In this document: positions 30,115 to 41,345 of the stretch, one piece after another
How positions within the stretch are numbered: the stretch's first letter is position 1
Layout: each line of letters begins with the position of its first letter
NCBI RefSeq assembly: GCF_000966285.1
Contig: NZ_KQ031391.1
Span: forward strand, 3,383,208 to 3,447,207
Length of the DNA stretch: 64,000 nucleotides
Reading direction: 5' to 3'
Source of the DNA: Pseudofrankia sp. DC12
GTDB lineage: Bacteria > Actinomycetota > Actinomycetes > Frankiales > Frankiaceae
Translations under genes and position numbers: made by a program
Notes under the pieces: model-generated
Told to the model about the DNA's origin: nothing
Databases searched by the model: none
Seen by the model: only the letters and a program-made list of their open reading frames with translations

Positions 30115-32705
30115 GGCTCGCTCGGGTTGGCTGGCACCCCGCCAGCGTAGGCCCGTTCGACCTCGGTCCGTTGTGTTCCCGCGGCGTTCGCCTGGATTCG
30201 CCGGATGGGTACCGTGGCCCGATCCGTTGCCGCTGCCGTGTTCGGGCCAGTCGGGGTGACGCCGGCTACTGGTCCGGCGGAACCACCGCTGTCACCCCCG
30301 TCGCGGCGCTTGCGGCGCGACCGCCTGACCTGGCGCAGCACGACCGCCGCGACGAACAGTCCGATCGTGACATAGGTGATCGCGGTCGCGATCGAGCCGT
30401 ACGCCGTGGAGCGGACCAGGATGCGGACCGGCTGGGCCGACAGCCGTTGCCCGTCCGGCGTCAGCACCTGGACGAAGACCGGGAACGTGCCGGCGGCGTC
30501 GGAACTGACCGAGATCTCCACCTGCGTCTTCGCGCCCGGGGCGACGGTCAGCGCCATCCGCGCCGCCGAGCGCAGCCGAGTCTTGTCGTTGGAGGACAGG
30601 GAGAGGATCACGGTCATCGGGTAGCCGCCGCCGCCCTGCTGGTCGCTGATGTTCTGCACACTCAGCGGGACGGCGCCGTTGCGGCTGGTAAGCGTGACCT
30701 TCTGTGAAGCGACGACCTCGACATTGGCGCGGATCTGGCTGATCCGGCCGTCGACCTCCTGGCTGAGCCGGACGGCGCCGGAGCGGTCGGGCCGCCAGTC
30801 GACGGACAGCGCGGTCAGCAGGGTGTTCAGCATCGGGTTGATGACGGTGGCGCGCCCGTCCTGCGGCTTCGACCCGGCGGCGTCCACCACGTCGGTGAGC
30901 GCGCACGGGGCCGGAGCCGGCGGATTGGTCGTCTTTCCATTGCGAGCGGTGGTGGCGCACAGGACCGGATCGAGCTCTCTGACCTCGGCGCGCAGATGCT
31001 CGACGGCATCGACGTACGACGTCGGTATCTCGGTGGCCGTCGCCGAGTCAGGGTAGACGTACGTGCGACTGCTGCCGGCGGGGGCGAACGTGAGCGTCGC
31101 GGCCTGGCCGATGGACGCGGTCGTACCCGCGCCGCCCTTGGGGGCGACCGGGAGCGGCACGGGCTGGAAGAACGGCTGGTAGCCGGGGTCGGCCGGGGTG
31201 CTGAGCGAGTGCAGCACGAGGCTGGCCCAGTCGTCCGTCGGGTCCCACAGCCGTGGCAACGCGAGCACGGCAAGCCGGCTCGCCGAGGCGCTGGGCTGTT
31301 CGGCTGTGATCATGGCGACGTCGGCGAGCACGTCGGCGAGTGCCTGATCCTTGCTCAGGCCGTTCTGGCTGATCTTGGGGGTCAGCAGTGTGGCGAGCCT
31401 CGAGTCCGCCGCCAGAGCCCGGATCGGGCCGTTGGCCGTCTGCTGGACGGTCAGCGCGGTCGGCGTCGAGGAGGCGGCCTTGGACGTCGCTGGCAGCAGT
31501 CTGTCGTCGAGGATCGCGGTGGTCACGCCGACGGTCGGGTGGGCCAGGAACTCCAGCGTCGCGGCGTTGGCCAGGCCGTCCCCCGGGTAGGCGACCGGCG
31601 GCGGGTTCGCGACGCCGAGCACGTCGCGCAGCGTCTGCTGGCCGGTGTTGATGGCCCAGAGGGCGTCGTTGAGCTGGCCGTCGTCATGCTGGCCGCCGGC
31701 GCGCACCAGCGCGGCGATGTCGGCGTCGCCCCAGGGCAGCGCGAACACCACGTTGCCCGGCGTCGCGGCAAAGATACGCAGCGCGGCCAGATAGTCGCCC
31801 GCGTACCGGTCGGGAGGCTTGCTCTTCGGGCCCTCGGTGTCCGCGTAGCTGTAGGGCCCGCTCATCAGTTGCAGTTCTTTGAGCAGCGTCGGATCGACGG
31901 CCAGGGCGATCGGGGACGGCTGGCGGCTGGTCGGGCTGACGGCGATCAGCAGCTTGTAGAGGCGGCCGCCCGGCCGCACCTCCGTGGCGAGCTGGTTGTC
32001 GGTGAGGATGTTGTCGGAGCGCAGCCGGGGGTAGTCGGAGATGGGCAGCACCGTGGCCAGCGAGGTCGCCTTCAGGCCGGGCTGCTCCGGAGACCAGACC
32101 AGGAAGGAGTAGGCGGCACCGAGCACCTTGGACGGGCCGCCCGTCGGCGCAATGGTGATCTTCATTGCATAGATCGTCAGCGGCTTCTCGATCTTCAGTT
32201 TCTGGTTGATCGAGAACGCCGTGCCCACGACGGGGGTTCCCGAGGAGTTCGGGGCAAGCACGTAGCGGGCCTTGCCACCCAGGGTGGGGTCGGCCCGCAG
32301 CTTCGCGAGAGTGCCGCGGCTGCCCACGCCGCCCGACATCACCGACACGTAGGCCGACAGCCCGGTCATGGGTGTGGCGTCAATGTGGCCGTTCAGGACC
32401 AGCGGCTTGTCTGGCGAGGCGATCCCGTCGTACTGGTCGATATGCACGCGGACGGCAGCGGCCGCCGTTGTCACCGCCGAACCCGCCGCCGAGACAACGC
32501 CCGCGGTCACGTCGGTACCGGGGCTGGTGGCTGTACTGCCTGTGGATAGACCTGTGGACAAGCTTGTGGACACTGTGGATGAGGCGGCCGCCGGCTGGGC
32601 CGGCCCGCTCACCAGAAGCGCGCCCAGCACCGCGGTCACCACCGCCGCGACGGCCGTCCGGGCAAGCCCGCGGACGAGCGGGCGAGGCCGGGGCGGTCTG
32701 GTCAT
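30111..32705 (-). CDS. DUF6049-type secreted, membrane-anchored protein
   Basis: This 864-residue protein has a signal peptide ([18 protein letters not shown], cleavage near PAAAS), a long extracytoplasmic region and a C-terminal membrane helix ([19 protein letters not shown]) with a basic tail ([11 protein letters not shown]). It corresponds in position and layout to Rv3909, encoded between mutT4 and mviN. Its function is not established; the operon suggests a cell-envelope role with MurJ. The ATG at 32705 overlaps the NUDIX stop as ATGA. Just after the signal peptide a Ser/Thr/Gly repeat ([19 protein letters not shown]) is encoded by DNA carrying four DnaA-box-like motifs. Confidence 0.85.
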   Translation of the reverse strand: MTRPPRPRPLVRGLARTAVAAVVTAVLGALLVSGPAQPAAASSTVSTSLSTGLSTGSTATSPGTDVTAGVVSAAGSAVTTAAAAVRVHIDQYDGIASPDKPLVLNGHIDATPMTGLSAYVSVMSGGVGSRGTLAKLRADPTLGGKARYVLAPNSSGTPVVGTAFSINQKLKIEKPLTIYAMKITIAPTGGPSKVLGAAYSFLVWSPEQPGLKATSLATVLPISDYPRLRSDNILTDNQLATEVRPGGRLYKLLIAVSPTSRQPSPIALAVDPTLLKELQLMSGPYSYADTEGPKSKPPDRYAGDYLAALRIFAATPGNVVFALPWGDADIAALVRAGGQHDDGQLNDALWAINTGQQTLRDVLGVANPPPVAYPGDGLANAATLEFLAHPTVGVTTAILDDRLLPATSKAASSTPTALTVQQTANGPIRALAADSRLATLLTPKISQNGLSKDQALADVLADVAMITAEQPSASASRLAVLALPRLWDPTDDWASLVLHSLSTPADPGYQPFFQPVPLPVAPKGGAGTTASIGQAATLTFAPAGSSRTYVYPDSATATEIPTSYVDAVEHLRAEVRELDPVLCATTARNGKTTNPPAPAPCALTDVVDAAGSKPQDGRATVINPMLNTLLTALSVDWRPDRSGAVRLSQEVDGRISQIRANVEVVASQKVTLTSRNGAVPLSVQNISDQQGGGGYPMTVILSLSSNDKTRLRSAARMALTVAPGAKTQVEISVSSDAAGTFPVFVQVLTPDGQRLSAQPVRILVRSTAYGSIATAITYVTIGLFVAAVVLRQVRRSRRKRRDGGDSGGSAGPVAGVTPTGPNTAAATDRATVPIRRIQANAAGTQRTEVERAYAGGVPANPSEP
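32541..32582. promoter_or_regulatory. Cluster of four DnaA-box-like motifs inside the DUF6049 gene
   Basis: TGTGGATAG (32541-32549), TGTGGACAA (32553-32561, exact reverse of TTGTCCACA), TGTGGACAC (32565-32573) and TGTGGATGA (32574-32582) lie in one orientation within 42 bases. They encode a Ser/Thr repeat, so the spacing may reflect codon repetition. A DnaA-titration site is possible. Confidence 0.5.
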
Positions 32706-33172
32706 GCGCTGGCCGCCAGCAGGGCCGGAACGTCGTCCAACAGGCGCCGCTCGTCGGCGTACGCGAGCATCTCGGCCACCTGGTCGAGCGGTACCCACGC
32801 CACGGCGCTGACCTCGATGTCCGCGTCGGACAGCTCGCCGGCGGTGCGCAGCAGCAGGTAATGGTGCACGGTCTTGTGGATACGCGAACGGCCGGTGACG
32901 AACCAGAAGTCGATCGTCCCGAGCGGCGCGACGATCTCCCCGGTCACCCCGGTCTCCTCAGCGACCTCACGAACGGCGGTCTGCTCGTGGGTCTCGCCGC
33001 CTTCGACGTGCCCCTTCGGCAGCGACCACAGTAGCCGGCCGCGCCGGTCCCGCCGCGCGATCAGGGCCGCGTTGGCATGGTCGGAGCGGACGTCGAGTAC
33101 CAACCCGCCGGCCGACGTCTCCTCGACCCGACGCAGCCGCCGACGGCTGCGGGGCGACGAGGTGGGCGGCAT
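32702..33172 (-). CDS. NUDIX hydrolase (MutT4-like)
   Basis: This 156-residue protein is a Nudix enzyme, cleaving a nucleoside-diphosphate-linked substrate. The Nudix box is complete: G-x5-E-x7-REVAEETGV ([14 protein letters not shown], then REVAEETGV). It is preceded by SAGGLVLDV and [10 protein letters not shown] and followed by [18 protein letters not shown]. The preferred substrate cannot be told. It matches Rv3908 (mutT4) by synteny, between pcnA (divergent) and the DUF6049 gene, with which it overlaps by four bases. The ATG at 33172 is chosen; the frame is open to 33259. Confidence 0.92.
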   Translation of the reverse strand: MPPTSSPRSRRRLRRVEETSAGGLVLDVRSDHANAALIARRDRRGRLLWSLPKGHVEGGETHEQTAVREVAEETGVTGEIVAPLGTIDFWFVTGRSRIHKTVHHYLLLRTAGELSDADIEVSAVAWVPLDQVAEMLAYADERRLLDDVPALLAASA

Positions 33173-33369
33173 TAAACGATCGTACGAGCATTGCCGGGAG
33201 CGCCCCGCTCGACTGTCCGGCTTGTCCGGTACCGACAGGAGCTCTGTCGCCGACGACACCTCGCGTGGGTGACTACCGTGCTGCGTGACCCTCTGGGGGA
33301 CGGCCCCCAGACCCTGTGCGGGACGTGAGCCCGGGGCGCTTCAGTCTCGATCGCCGCTACCCTGAGCAG

Positions 33370-34994
<1,625 letters not shown>

Positions 34995-34998
<4 letters not shown>

Positions 34999-36374
34999 CG
35001 AAACGAGATGTCCGGGCCGGCGGCCGTGACGGCCGCCGGTGGCGGCGTCGGCTCGGACGTCCCGGCGGGCTGCGTGGTGCCGTCCACGGCGATGCGCAGG
35101 TCGGTCGGGTGGCGTCGGGCGGCCAGGTAGTAGATCACGCCGGCGAGCAGGTAGCCGGCTCCGGCCGCGATGATCGTGCCGGGTGAGTGGCCGTTCTTCG
35201 GCACCACGAGCGCGGCCACGGCCCCGGCGCCGGCGAACGCGACGTTGAACAGCAGGTCATAGAGCGAGAAGGCCCGCCCGCGGTAGGCGTCGGGGACGTG
35301 CTCCTGGACGATCGTGTCGACGCAGATCTTGCTGGCCTGCGCGGAGAAGCCCAGCGGCAGGCCGGCGAGGACGAACAGCACCGAGGAGTAGGGCAGCCCG
35401 AAGGCGATCTCGACGACGCCACCACCGGTCAGCACGATCAGGATCCAGCGGGCCCGTGGCATCCGCGCGGTGACGGCCGGGGTGGCCACAGCCGCCAGCA
35501 CGGTGCCGATCCCGCTCGCCACGGCGACGGCCGCCAGCCCCCAGAGACGGCCGTCATCGCCCTTGAAGTAGTTGGCGTAGAGCAGGATCGTCATGAACAG
35601 CACCAGCCCGTAGGCCGCCCGCGACGCGGTCAGCGCGGCGAGTGCGCGCCGGGCCGGGCCGGCGCGCCACAGCACCCGCGCACCATCCGCGAAGTCGAAC
35701 GCCACCCGTCGCAGCTGCTCCGTGCTGCCGGCCCAGTCGCCGACCTCGGCCGGGCCGAACATCCGCCGGTCGGCGAGGGTCGCCGCGGTCGCGGCGGCGC
35801 CCAGGTAGGCGAGCCCCGCCAGCCCCGCGACGAGCGCGACCGAGGCGTCGTGGCCGCCGGTGAGCCCGCGGACGCCGGTGCCGATGCCACCGCCGACCAG
35901 CGCGGCGACCGTTCCCGAGGTGACGGACAGCGAGTCGGCGCTGACCAGCCACTCGAGGTCGACCACCATCGGCAGGCCGGCCGAGAGGGCGGCCAGCACG
36001 AACCGGTTGACGCTGACGGCCCCGAGCGCGACGACGTAGAAGTCCGCACCGGTGTGCCCGGCCGCGATCAGTACCGCCAGGACCGCCAACAGCGCCGCGC
36101 GGACCAGCGAGCAGTAGACCAGGACCCGCTGGCGCGACACCCGGTCGAGCACGATCCCGGCGAACGGCCCGATCACGCTGAACGGCAGCACCACGATGGC
36201 CAGCGCGGCGGCCAACGCACCCGGCGACGTGGCCCGCTCGGGCGAGAACAGCACGTAGCTCACCAGACTCGCCTGGAAGATCCCGTCGGCGGTCTGTGAC
36301 GTCAGCCGGGACGCGTAAAGCGCCCGGAACCCGGGGACGTCCAGCAACTCCCGTAGCTTCCCCGCCCGCGCCAT
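34995..36374 (-). CDS. MFS transporter
   Basis: This 459-residue membrane protein of the major facilitator superfamily has about 12 predicted helices. It includes a motif A-like loop between helices 2 and 3 (AGIVLDRVSRQRVLVY) and a second-half counterpart near VPDAYRGRAFSLYDLLFNVAF. The N-terminal segment LDVPGFRALYASRLTSQTADGIFQASL is typical of actinobacterial drug-efflux-like MFS proteins. The substrate cannot be deduced. Its stop overlaps the end of pcnA on the opposite strand, so the two genes converge with no space for a separate terminator. Confidence 0.9.
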
Positions 36375-36576
36375 ATCCCAACAGCCTAGAAGCTCCGGCG
36401 ACCATCCGGTGCCGGAGGCTGTCTGGTGCGCGGCGCACCTAGGGCGTCACATCATGTCGTCAGCGACCGGTGAAGCGCGCCCAACCCCATCACAACCAGT
36501 GTTGCGTTTGGCAAGGATTCTTCACTAGGCGTTATGTTCGGGCCTCTCGTACCCAGTGTCGCGGAGGTCCGGTCCG

Positions 36577-38433
36577 ATGGCCGACGCACGTCACCGCCCC
36601 CGTCACCGTCCGTCCAGTCGGTCCGTTGCTCCGGTCAAGATTTTCATCGCGGCCGTCGTTGTGCTTCTGCTGGCGGGTGGCGGCTATGTCGCGAGCACCC
36701 GGCTGGTGAGCCGCGACGAGCCGGGCGCCGGCTGCGCCCAGACGATGCCGCTGACGGTGCGCACCGGGTCGACGCTCACCGCGCCGCTCACCCAGATCGC
36801 CGCCACCTACAACAACGAGCGGCACCAGGTGCTGGGCAAGTGCGTCCAGGTCAAGATCGAGACCGTCGACAGCGGGCAGACGGCCGAGGCGATCGCCTCC
36901 GGCTGGACCGACCAGCAGTACGGCCAGGCCCCGGACGTGTGGGTGCCCGAGTCGGCCGGCTGGGTCGCGTTGGCGAAGGCGGGCCCGGCCGGGGTGAAGA
37001 TGCTCGGCGGGACGGGGACGGTCATAGCCAGCTCCCCGGTTGTGCTCGCGATGCCGCGGCCCCTGGCCGTCGCGCTCGGCTGGCCGGACCGACAGCTCAG
37101 CTGGGCCGACCTGCGCGCGAACGAGAACTCGCCGTCATTCTGGGCCGGGCGCGGCCACCCCGAGTGGGGTGACTTCAGCATCGGGTTCGCGAACCCGCAG
37201 ACCTCGTCGGCGGGCCTGGCCGCGGTGCTGAACGTGGTGGCGAGCACCGTCGGCCAGCCGTCGTCGGCGTTGACCGCGGCGCAGTTCAGCGGCGACCTGA
37301 ACACCAAGGGCGCGATCCTCACGTTCGAGCGGGGCGCCGACCTCGTCGCCAACTCGGACACCGACCTGCTTGGTTCCTACGTCGGCTGGGGCAAGAACGC
37401 GCCGGCGCAGATGTCCGCGCTGGTCATGCCGGAAAGCATGGTGTACCAGGCGAATGTCGGGACCAGCGCCACGGTCGCCAGCGATGACTCGATCAGCGCG
37501 GGGGCGCTGGCGCCCGCCGCCGTGCCGCTCGTCGCCGCCTACCCGACCGACGGCCTCGTCGTGGACGAGGCGAGCTACCAGCCGCTCGAGCTTCCGGCCA
37601 GCTCGGACCGGGCCGCCGCCGCGGCCGACTTCCGTGCCGAGCTCACCGGCCCGCATGGCCAGGCGGCGTTCCAGTCGGCCGGTTTCCGGTCGCCGGACCG
37701 GCAGAACCCCAAGCTCACCGAGAGCCTCGGCTTCGCCCCGACGCTTCGTACCGAGCCGCGGGCGGCCCTCGACGGCAAGGCCATCAACGCCGCCCGGAAC
37801 ACCTTCATCGGTATCCACCAGCGCGGGAACACGTTGGCCGTGTACGACACCTCCGGCTCGATGGACCTGCCGGTCGCCAACAGCGGTGGAAAGACCAGGC
37901 TGCAGATCGCCGTCGGCGCGGCCGACGCGGCCATCCCGTTGTTCGCCAAGGACAGCCGGCTGGGCCTGTGGCAGTTCTCCACCAGACTCGACGGCAACAA
38001 GCCCTACCGGGAGCTGGTGCCGGTCGGGCCGATGAGCGACGAGGTTGGCACAGGTACCCGCGAGGAAGCGCTGGTGGCCGCCGTCAACGGGCTGAAGGCG
38101 AAGGGCGGGACGGGGCTGTACGCGACCGCGCTGGCGGCGTTCGAGAGCCTTACCGCGCAGTACCAGCCCGACAAGCCCAACCAGGTGGTACTGCTGACCG
38201 ACGGGCAGAACGACGATCCGACCAGCTCGCTGACCCTCACCCAGCTGGTCTCGGCCCTGAAGGCCGAGTACAACCCGAAGGCGCCGGTCCACATCATCAC
38301 GATCGGCTATGGCGCGGACGCCGACCTGGACGCGCTGCGGCAGATCTCGGCGGCCACCGGCTCGAAGAGCTACCCGGCCCAGGACCCGAACTCGATCTTC
38401 CAGGTCATGGTCAACGCCCTGACCGACCGGTAA
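36577..38433 (+). CDS. Substrate-binding-like plus von Willebrand factor A domain protein
   Basis: This 618-residue extracytoplasmic protein has one N-terminal membrane helix (VKIFIAAVVVLLLAGGGYVA). A periplasmic solute-binding-like domain follows (about residues 55-380; LTVRTGSTLTAPLTQIAATYN, DVWVPESAGWVAL, GDFSIGFANPQTSSAGLAAV). The C-terminal VWA domain (about residues 405-618) has the MIDAS motif DTSGSMD, later TGLYATALAAFESL and VVLLTDGQND. This SBP-VWA architecture occurs in actinobacteria, but its role is not settled. The ATG at 36577 has GGAGG 9 bases upstream. The gene stands alone between the MFS and DUF5318 genes. Confidence 0.85.
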   Translation: MADARHRPRHRPSSRSVAPVKIFIAAVVVLLLAGGGYVASTRLVSRDEPGAGCAQTMPLTVRTGSTLTAPLTQIAATYNNERHQVLGKCVQVKIETVDSGQTAEAIASGWTDQQYGQAPDVWVPESAGWVALAKAGPAGVKMLGGTGTVIASSPVVLAMPRPLAVALGWPDRQLSWADLRANENSPSFWAGRGHPEWGDFSIGFANPQTSSAGLAAVLNVVASTVGQPSSALTAAQFSGDLNTKGAILTFERGADLVANSDTDLLGSYVGWGKNAPAQMSALVMPESMVYQANVGTSATVASDDSISAGALAPAAVPLVAAYPTDGLVVDEASYQPLELPASSDRAAAAADFRAELTGPHGQAAFQSAGFRSPDRQNPKLTESLGFAPTLRTEPRAALDGKAINAARNTFIGIHQRGNTLAVYDTSGSMDLPVANSGGKTRLQIAVGAADAAIPLFAKDSRLGLWQFSTRLDGNKPYRELVPVGPMSDEVGTGTREEALVAAVNGLKAKGGTGLYATALAAFESLTAQYQPDKPNQVVLLTDGQNDDPTSSLTLTQLVSALKAEYNPKAPVHIITIGYGADADLDALRQISAATGSKSYPAQDPNSIFQVMVNALTDR

Positions 38434-38443
38434 CGGCCGCGCC

Positions 38444-38878
38444 TCACTCGGCGCGGCGGCTGACCCGGCGGACCGGCGGCCCGCCGGTCCCGATGACGTA
38501 CGACGTGACCAGGTGGTTCCAGCCGCACTCGGCGCACACCTCGACGACGTAGATCTGGAGCTCGCTGAACCGCCCGGCAAGGGTGGGCAGGTCCGCGGTC
38601 GCCCACGTCCGCCCCGAGGTGCCGCCCAGCTCGTCGCCGTAGCCGTAGATGACGTTCACCAGCGGGTCGCCGGGCTTTGGGCGCTCCGGGTCGCCCGCGA
38701 GGCAGACCGGGCAGGTCCTGGTGGTCGGCTCGCCGTGGTGGCGCGCGGCCCGCAGCAGGTACGGGCTGGCGTCGCAGACCTCTGGCCGGGAGACCCGGCC
38801 GGCCTGCAGGCCGGTCAGCGCCGCCCGGCGGGCAAGGGCGTAGTCGATGACCGACCTCGCTCCCGGCCCGGGTCCCAT
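38444..38878 (-). CDS. DUF5318 family protein
   Basis: This 144-residue soluble protein begins GARSVIDYALARRAALTGLQAG and has two CxxC pairs (TCPVCLAG and VCAECGWNHL), which suggests a small zinc-ribbon-like site. I assign it to DUF5318, an actinobacterial family of unknown function, because of the pattern and because M. tuberculosis Rv0049 sits in the same place, next to a PadR regulator, ino1 and ponA1. The ATG at 38878 is chosen; a GTG three codons upstream is possible. Confidence 0.75.
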   Translation of the reverse strand: MGPGPGARSVIDYALARRAALTGLQAGRVSRPEVCDASPYLLRAARHHGEPTTRTCPVCLAGDPERPKPGDPLVNVIYGYGDELGGTSGRTWATADLPTLAGRFSELQIYVVEVCAECGWNHLVTSYVIGTGGPPVRRVSRRAE

Positions 38879-39128
38879 GACTGCCACGGTACCGCCACAC
38901 CCTGGCCCGGCAGCCCCCGTTCGACGGCTCCGGCCGCCTTCGCCACTTCCCCACCCATTCCGGGTCGGTCCTGGTCTGCGGGTTCGAGCCTGGTAGGTGA
39001 TCAGGGGGCGGAATCGGCGGGGGCCCCGGCGACGGCCCGCCGTCTGGTTGGAAGGTCATCATGCCGCCGCCAGCCGGACACCGGTGAGACATCCCCTGTT
39101 GCCATGGTCGTCCCGAGTCGTCTAAGGT

Positions 39129-39188
39129 CGATGTATCGGCTCGATATGTTGTGTCGACACGTTGGCTCGACATATCGGGGACACATCG
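39129..39188. promoter_or_regulatory. Nested inverted repeats upstream of padR (candidate operator)
   Basis: CGATATGT (39142-39149) pairs with ACATATCG (39170-39177). An outer pair CGATGT/ACATCG (39129-39134, 39183-39188) and the central palindrome GTGTCGACAC (39151-39160) are nearly concentric. The array ends 22 bases before the padR start. PadR regulators usually bind such TATGT/ACATA-type dyads and repress their own gene. Confidence 0.6.
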
Positions 39189-39210
39189 GTGCGGAGGGGA
39201 GGGCGGCGCG

Positions 39211-39885
39211 ATGTTGGAGCTCGCGGTGCTCGGGATCCTCTCCGAGAGCCCGATGCACGGGTATGAGCTGCGCAAGCGGCTCGCGGCCGTGCTCGGGGCC
39301 TTTCACCGGTTCAGCTATGGCTCGCTGTACCCGCTCCTGCGCAAGCTGCAGGCCGAGGGCTTCGTCACCGCCGACGACGCCGGTGCGGCTGCCCGGATCG
39401 GCGGGCGCAGCCGGGTCGTCTACACCCTCACTGCCGAGGGGAAGGAACGGCTCACCGAGCTGCTCGGCGAGGGCGGCCCGGCCTCGTGGGAAGACGAGAT
39501 GTTCGGCGTCCGCTTCGCCTTCTTCGGGAAGACCGACGCCGCTGTGCGGCTGCGGATCCTCGAAGGCCGGCGCACCCGGCTGGAGGAGCGGCGGGAGAAG
39601 GTCCGTTCGGCGCTTTCCCGCACCCGGGAGCGCTTCGACGCATACACCCTTGAGCTGCAGCGTCACGGGTTGGAGTCCGTCGAACGTGAGGTCCGCTGGC
39701 TCACAGAGCTGATCGAGACGGAACGCGCTCACGGCCAGCCTGGTATGGAGGATCTTGGCTTGCCGGAGCCAGCGCCGCAGCCGCAGGCGGCAGTACGGCC
39801 AGCCGAAGTTCGGCCATTGGTGCCACCCGCGGCACCACCCGCAACATCCCAGGACCCCGACGGTGAGGTCCCCGGGCCCCGGTGA
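39211..39885 (+). CDS. PadR-family transcriptional regulator
   Basis: This 224-residue regulator has the PadR winged helix at the N-terminus (MLELAVLGILSESPMHGYEL, FSYGSLYPLLRKLQAEGFVT, GGRSRVVYTLTAEGKERL). A C-terminal helical dimerisation domain follows (RILEGRRTRLEERREKVRSAL, REVRWLTELIETERAHG), and a disordered Pro/Ala-rich tail of about 40 residues ends the protein. The ATG at 39211 has GGAGGGGAGGG upstream and an inverted-repeat array just before it. It matches Rv0047c in synteny and precedes ino1 by 77 bases, so it may control ino1 or only itself. Confidence 0.92.
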   Translation: MLELAVLGILSESPMHGYELRKRLAAVLGAFHRFSYGSLYPLLRKLQAEGFVTADDAGAAARIGGRSRVVYTLTAEGKERLTELLGEGGPASWEDEMFGVRFAFFGKTDAAVRLRILEGRRTRLEERREKVRSALSRTRERFDAYTLELQRHGLESVEREVRWLTELIETERAHGQPGMEDLGLPEPAPQPQAAVRPAEVRPLVPPAAPPATSQDPDGEVPGPR

Positions 39886-39962
39886 ACGCCGATGACCGTC
39901 GCGGCGCCCCAGTTGGCCCACTGTCCCGCATGCATTCCGCGTAACTAAAGGAGTAGACCGTC

Positions 39963-41036
39963 ATGGGTTCGGTACGTGTCGCCATCGTCGGCGTTGGCAA
40001 CTGCGCCGCGTCGCTCGTCCAGGGGGTCGAGTACTACCGCAGCGCCGACCCGTCCGAGCAGGTACCTGGGCTCATGCACGTCCAGCTCGGTGACTACCAC
40101 GTCTCCGACCTCGAGTTCGTCGCCGCGTTCGACATCGACGCGAAGAAGGTCGGCCGTGACCTGGCCGAGGCCATCGGCGCCAGCGAGAACAACACCATCA
40201 AGATCGCTGACGTCCCGCCGACCGGGGTAACCGTCGCTCGTGGCCACACCTACGACGGCTTCGGCAAGTACTACCGGGAGACCGTCGAGGAGTCCGACGA
40301 GGAGCCGGTGGACGTCGTCGCCGCCCTGCGTGAGGCGCGGGCCGACGTGCTGGTCTGCTACCTGCCGGTCGGGTCCGAGAACGCGGCCAAGTTCTACGCC
40401 CAGTGCGCGATCGACGCGGGCGTCGGCTTCGTCAACTGCCTGCCGGTCTTCATCGCCGGCGTCCCCGAGTGGGCCGAGAAGTTCCGCGCCGCCGGCGTGC
40501 CGATCGTCGGTGACGACATCAAGTCGCAGGTCGGCGCCACCATCACCCACCGGGTGCTGGCGAAGCTGTTCGAGGACCGGGGCGTCATCCTGGACCGCAC
40601 GATGCAGCTGAACGTCGGCGGCAACATGGACTTCAAGAACATGCTGGAGCGCGACCGGCTGGAGTCCAAGAAGATCTCCAAGACCCAGGCCGTCACTTCG
40701 CAGGTGTCGCACGACATGGGCGCGCGCAACGTGCACATCGGCCCGTCGGACTACGTCGCCTGGCTGGACGACCGCAAGTGGGCGTTCGTCCGGCTCGAGG
40801 GCCGCGCGTTCGGCGACGTCCCGCTGAGCCTGGAGTACAAGCTCGAGGTCTGGGACTCCCCGAACAGCGCCGGTGTCGTCATCGACGCGGTGCGCTGCGC
40901 CAAGATCGCCCTGGACCGCGGCGTCGGCGGCCCGATCCTGTCGGCGTCGAGCTACTTCATGAAGTCCCCGCCGGAGCAGTACCGGGACAGCGTCGCCCGG
41001 GACAAGGTCGAGGCCTTCATCCTCGGCGAGGAGTAG
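39963..41036 (+). CDS. ino1: Inositol-3-phosphate synthase (Ino1)
   Basis: Ino1 converts glucose-6-phosphate to inositol phosphate using bound NAD. It is the first step toward phosphatidylinositol and mycothiol in actinobacteria. The 357-residue protein shows the NAD-binding [52 protein letters not shown] and [10 protein letters not shown], all typical of the short actinobacterial form. A strong AAAGGAG site precedes the ATG. A 12-bp-stem hairpin follows the stop. Confidence 0.97.
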   Translation: MGSVRVAIVGVGNCAASLVQGVEYYRSADPSEQVPGLMHVQLGDYHVSDLEFVAAFDIDAKKVGRDLAEAIGASENNTIKIADVPPTGVTVARGHTYDGFGKYYRETVEESDEEPVDVVAALREARADVLVCYLPVGSENAAKFYAQCAIDAGVGFVNCLPVFIAGVPEWAEKFRAAGVPIVGDDIKSQVGATITHRVLAKLFEDRGVILDRTMQLNVGGNMDFKNMLERDRLESKKISKTQAVTSQVSHDMGARNVHIGPSDYVAWLDDRKWAFVRLEGRAFGDVPLSLEYKLEVWDSPNSAGVVIDAVRCAKIALDRGVGGPILSASSYFMKSPPEQYRDSVARDKVEAFILGEE

Positions 41037-41073
41037 TCGTCCTCGCGCACAACTGAGTACGTACAGCGACGAT

Positions 41074-41103
41074 GGTCGGGCCACCGGAGGGGGTGGCCCG
41101 ACC
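41074..41103 (+). terminator. Hairpin terminator after ino1
   Basis: A perfect 12-bp stem (41074-41085 with 41092-41103) has a 6-base loop, 38 bases after the ino1 stop. No long T-run follows, which is common in high-GC actinobacteria. Confidence 0.8.
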
Positions 41104-41345
41104 CTCGTCGTGTGTCGGGCCTGGCCGTCCGAGCCGATGAGACGCACCGGCGCAACCCACAGCGGGCCTTGCGCGTCCTGCTATCAGCCTCGACGTGACG
41201 GCGCAGTAGCTGCATCAGGGGCGCGCAGGGGGTGCTGGTCGGGCCCACAGCCGGACATGAGACCCTGAGCTTCCATGTACCGAACGCGACCGAACTGTCT
41301 GTATTGTCCCAGTCCTGGTCGCGGTGCGGGAAGGACGGGACGGCT

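Noticed and set aside
28345-30707. Long plus-strand frames opposite murJ and the DUF6049 gene
   Set aside because: They are low-complexity and antisense to the flippase and secreted-protein genes.
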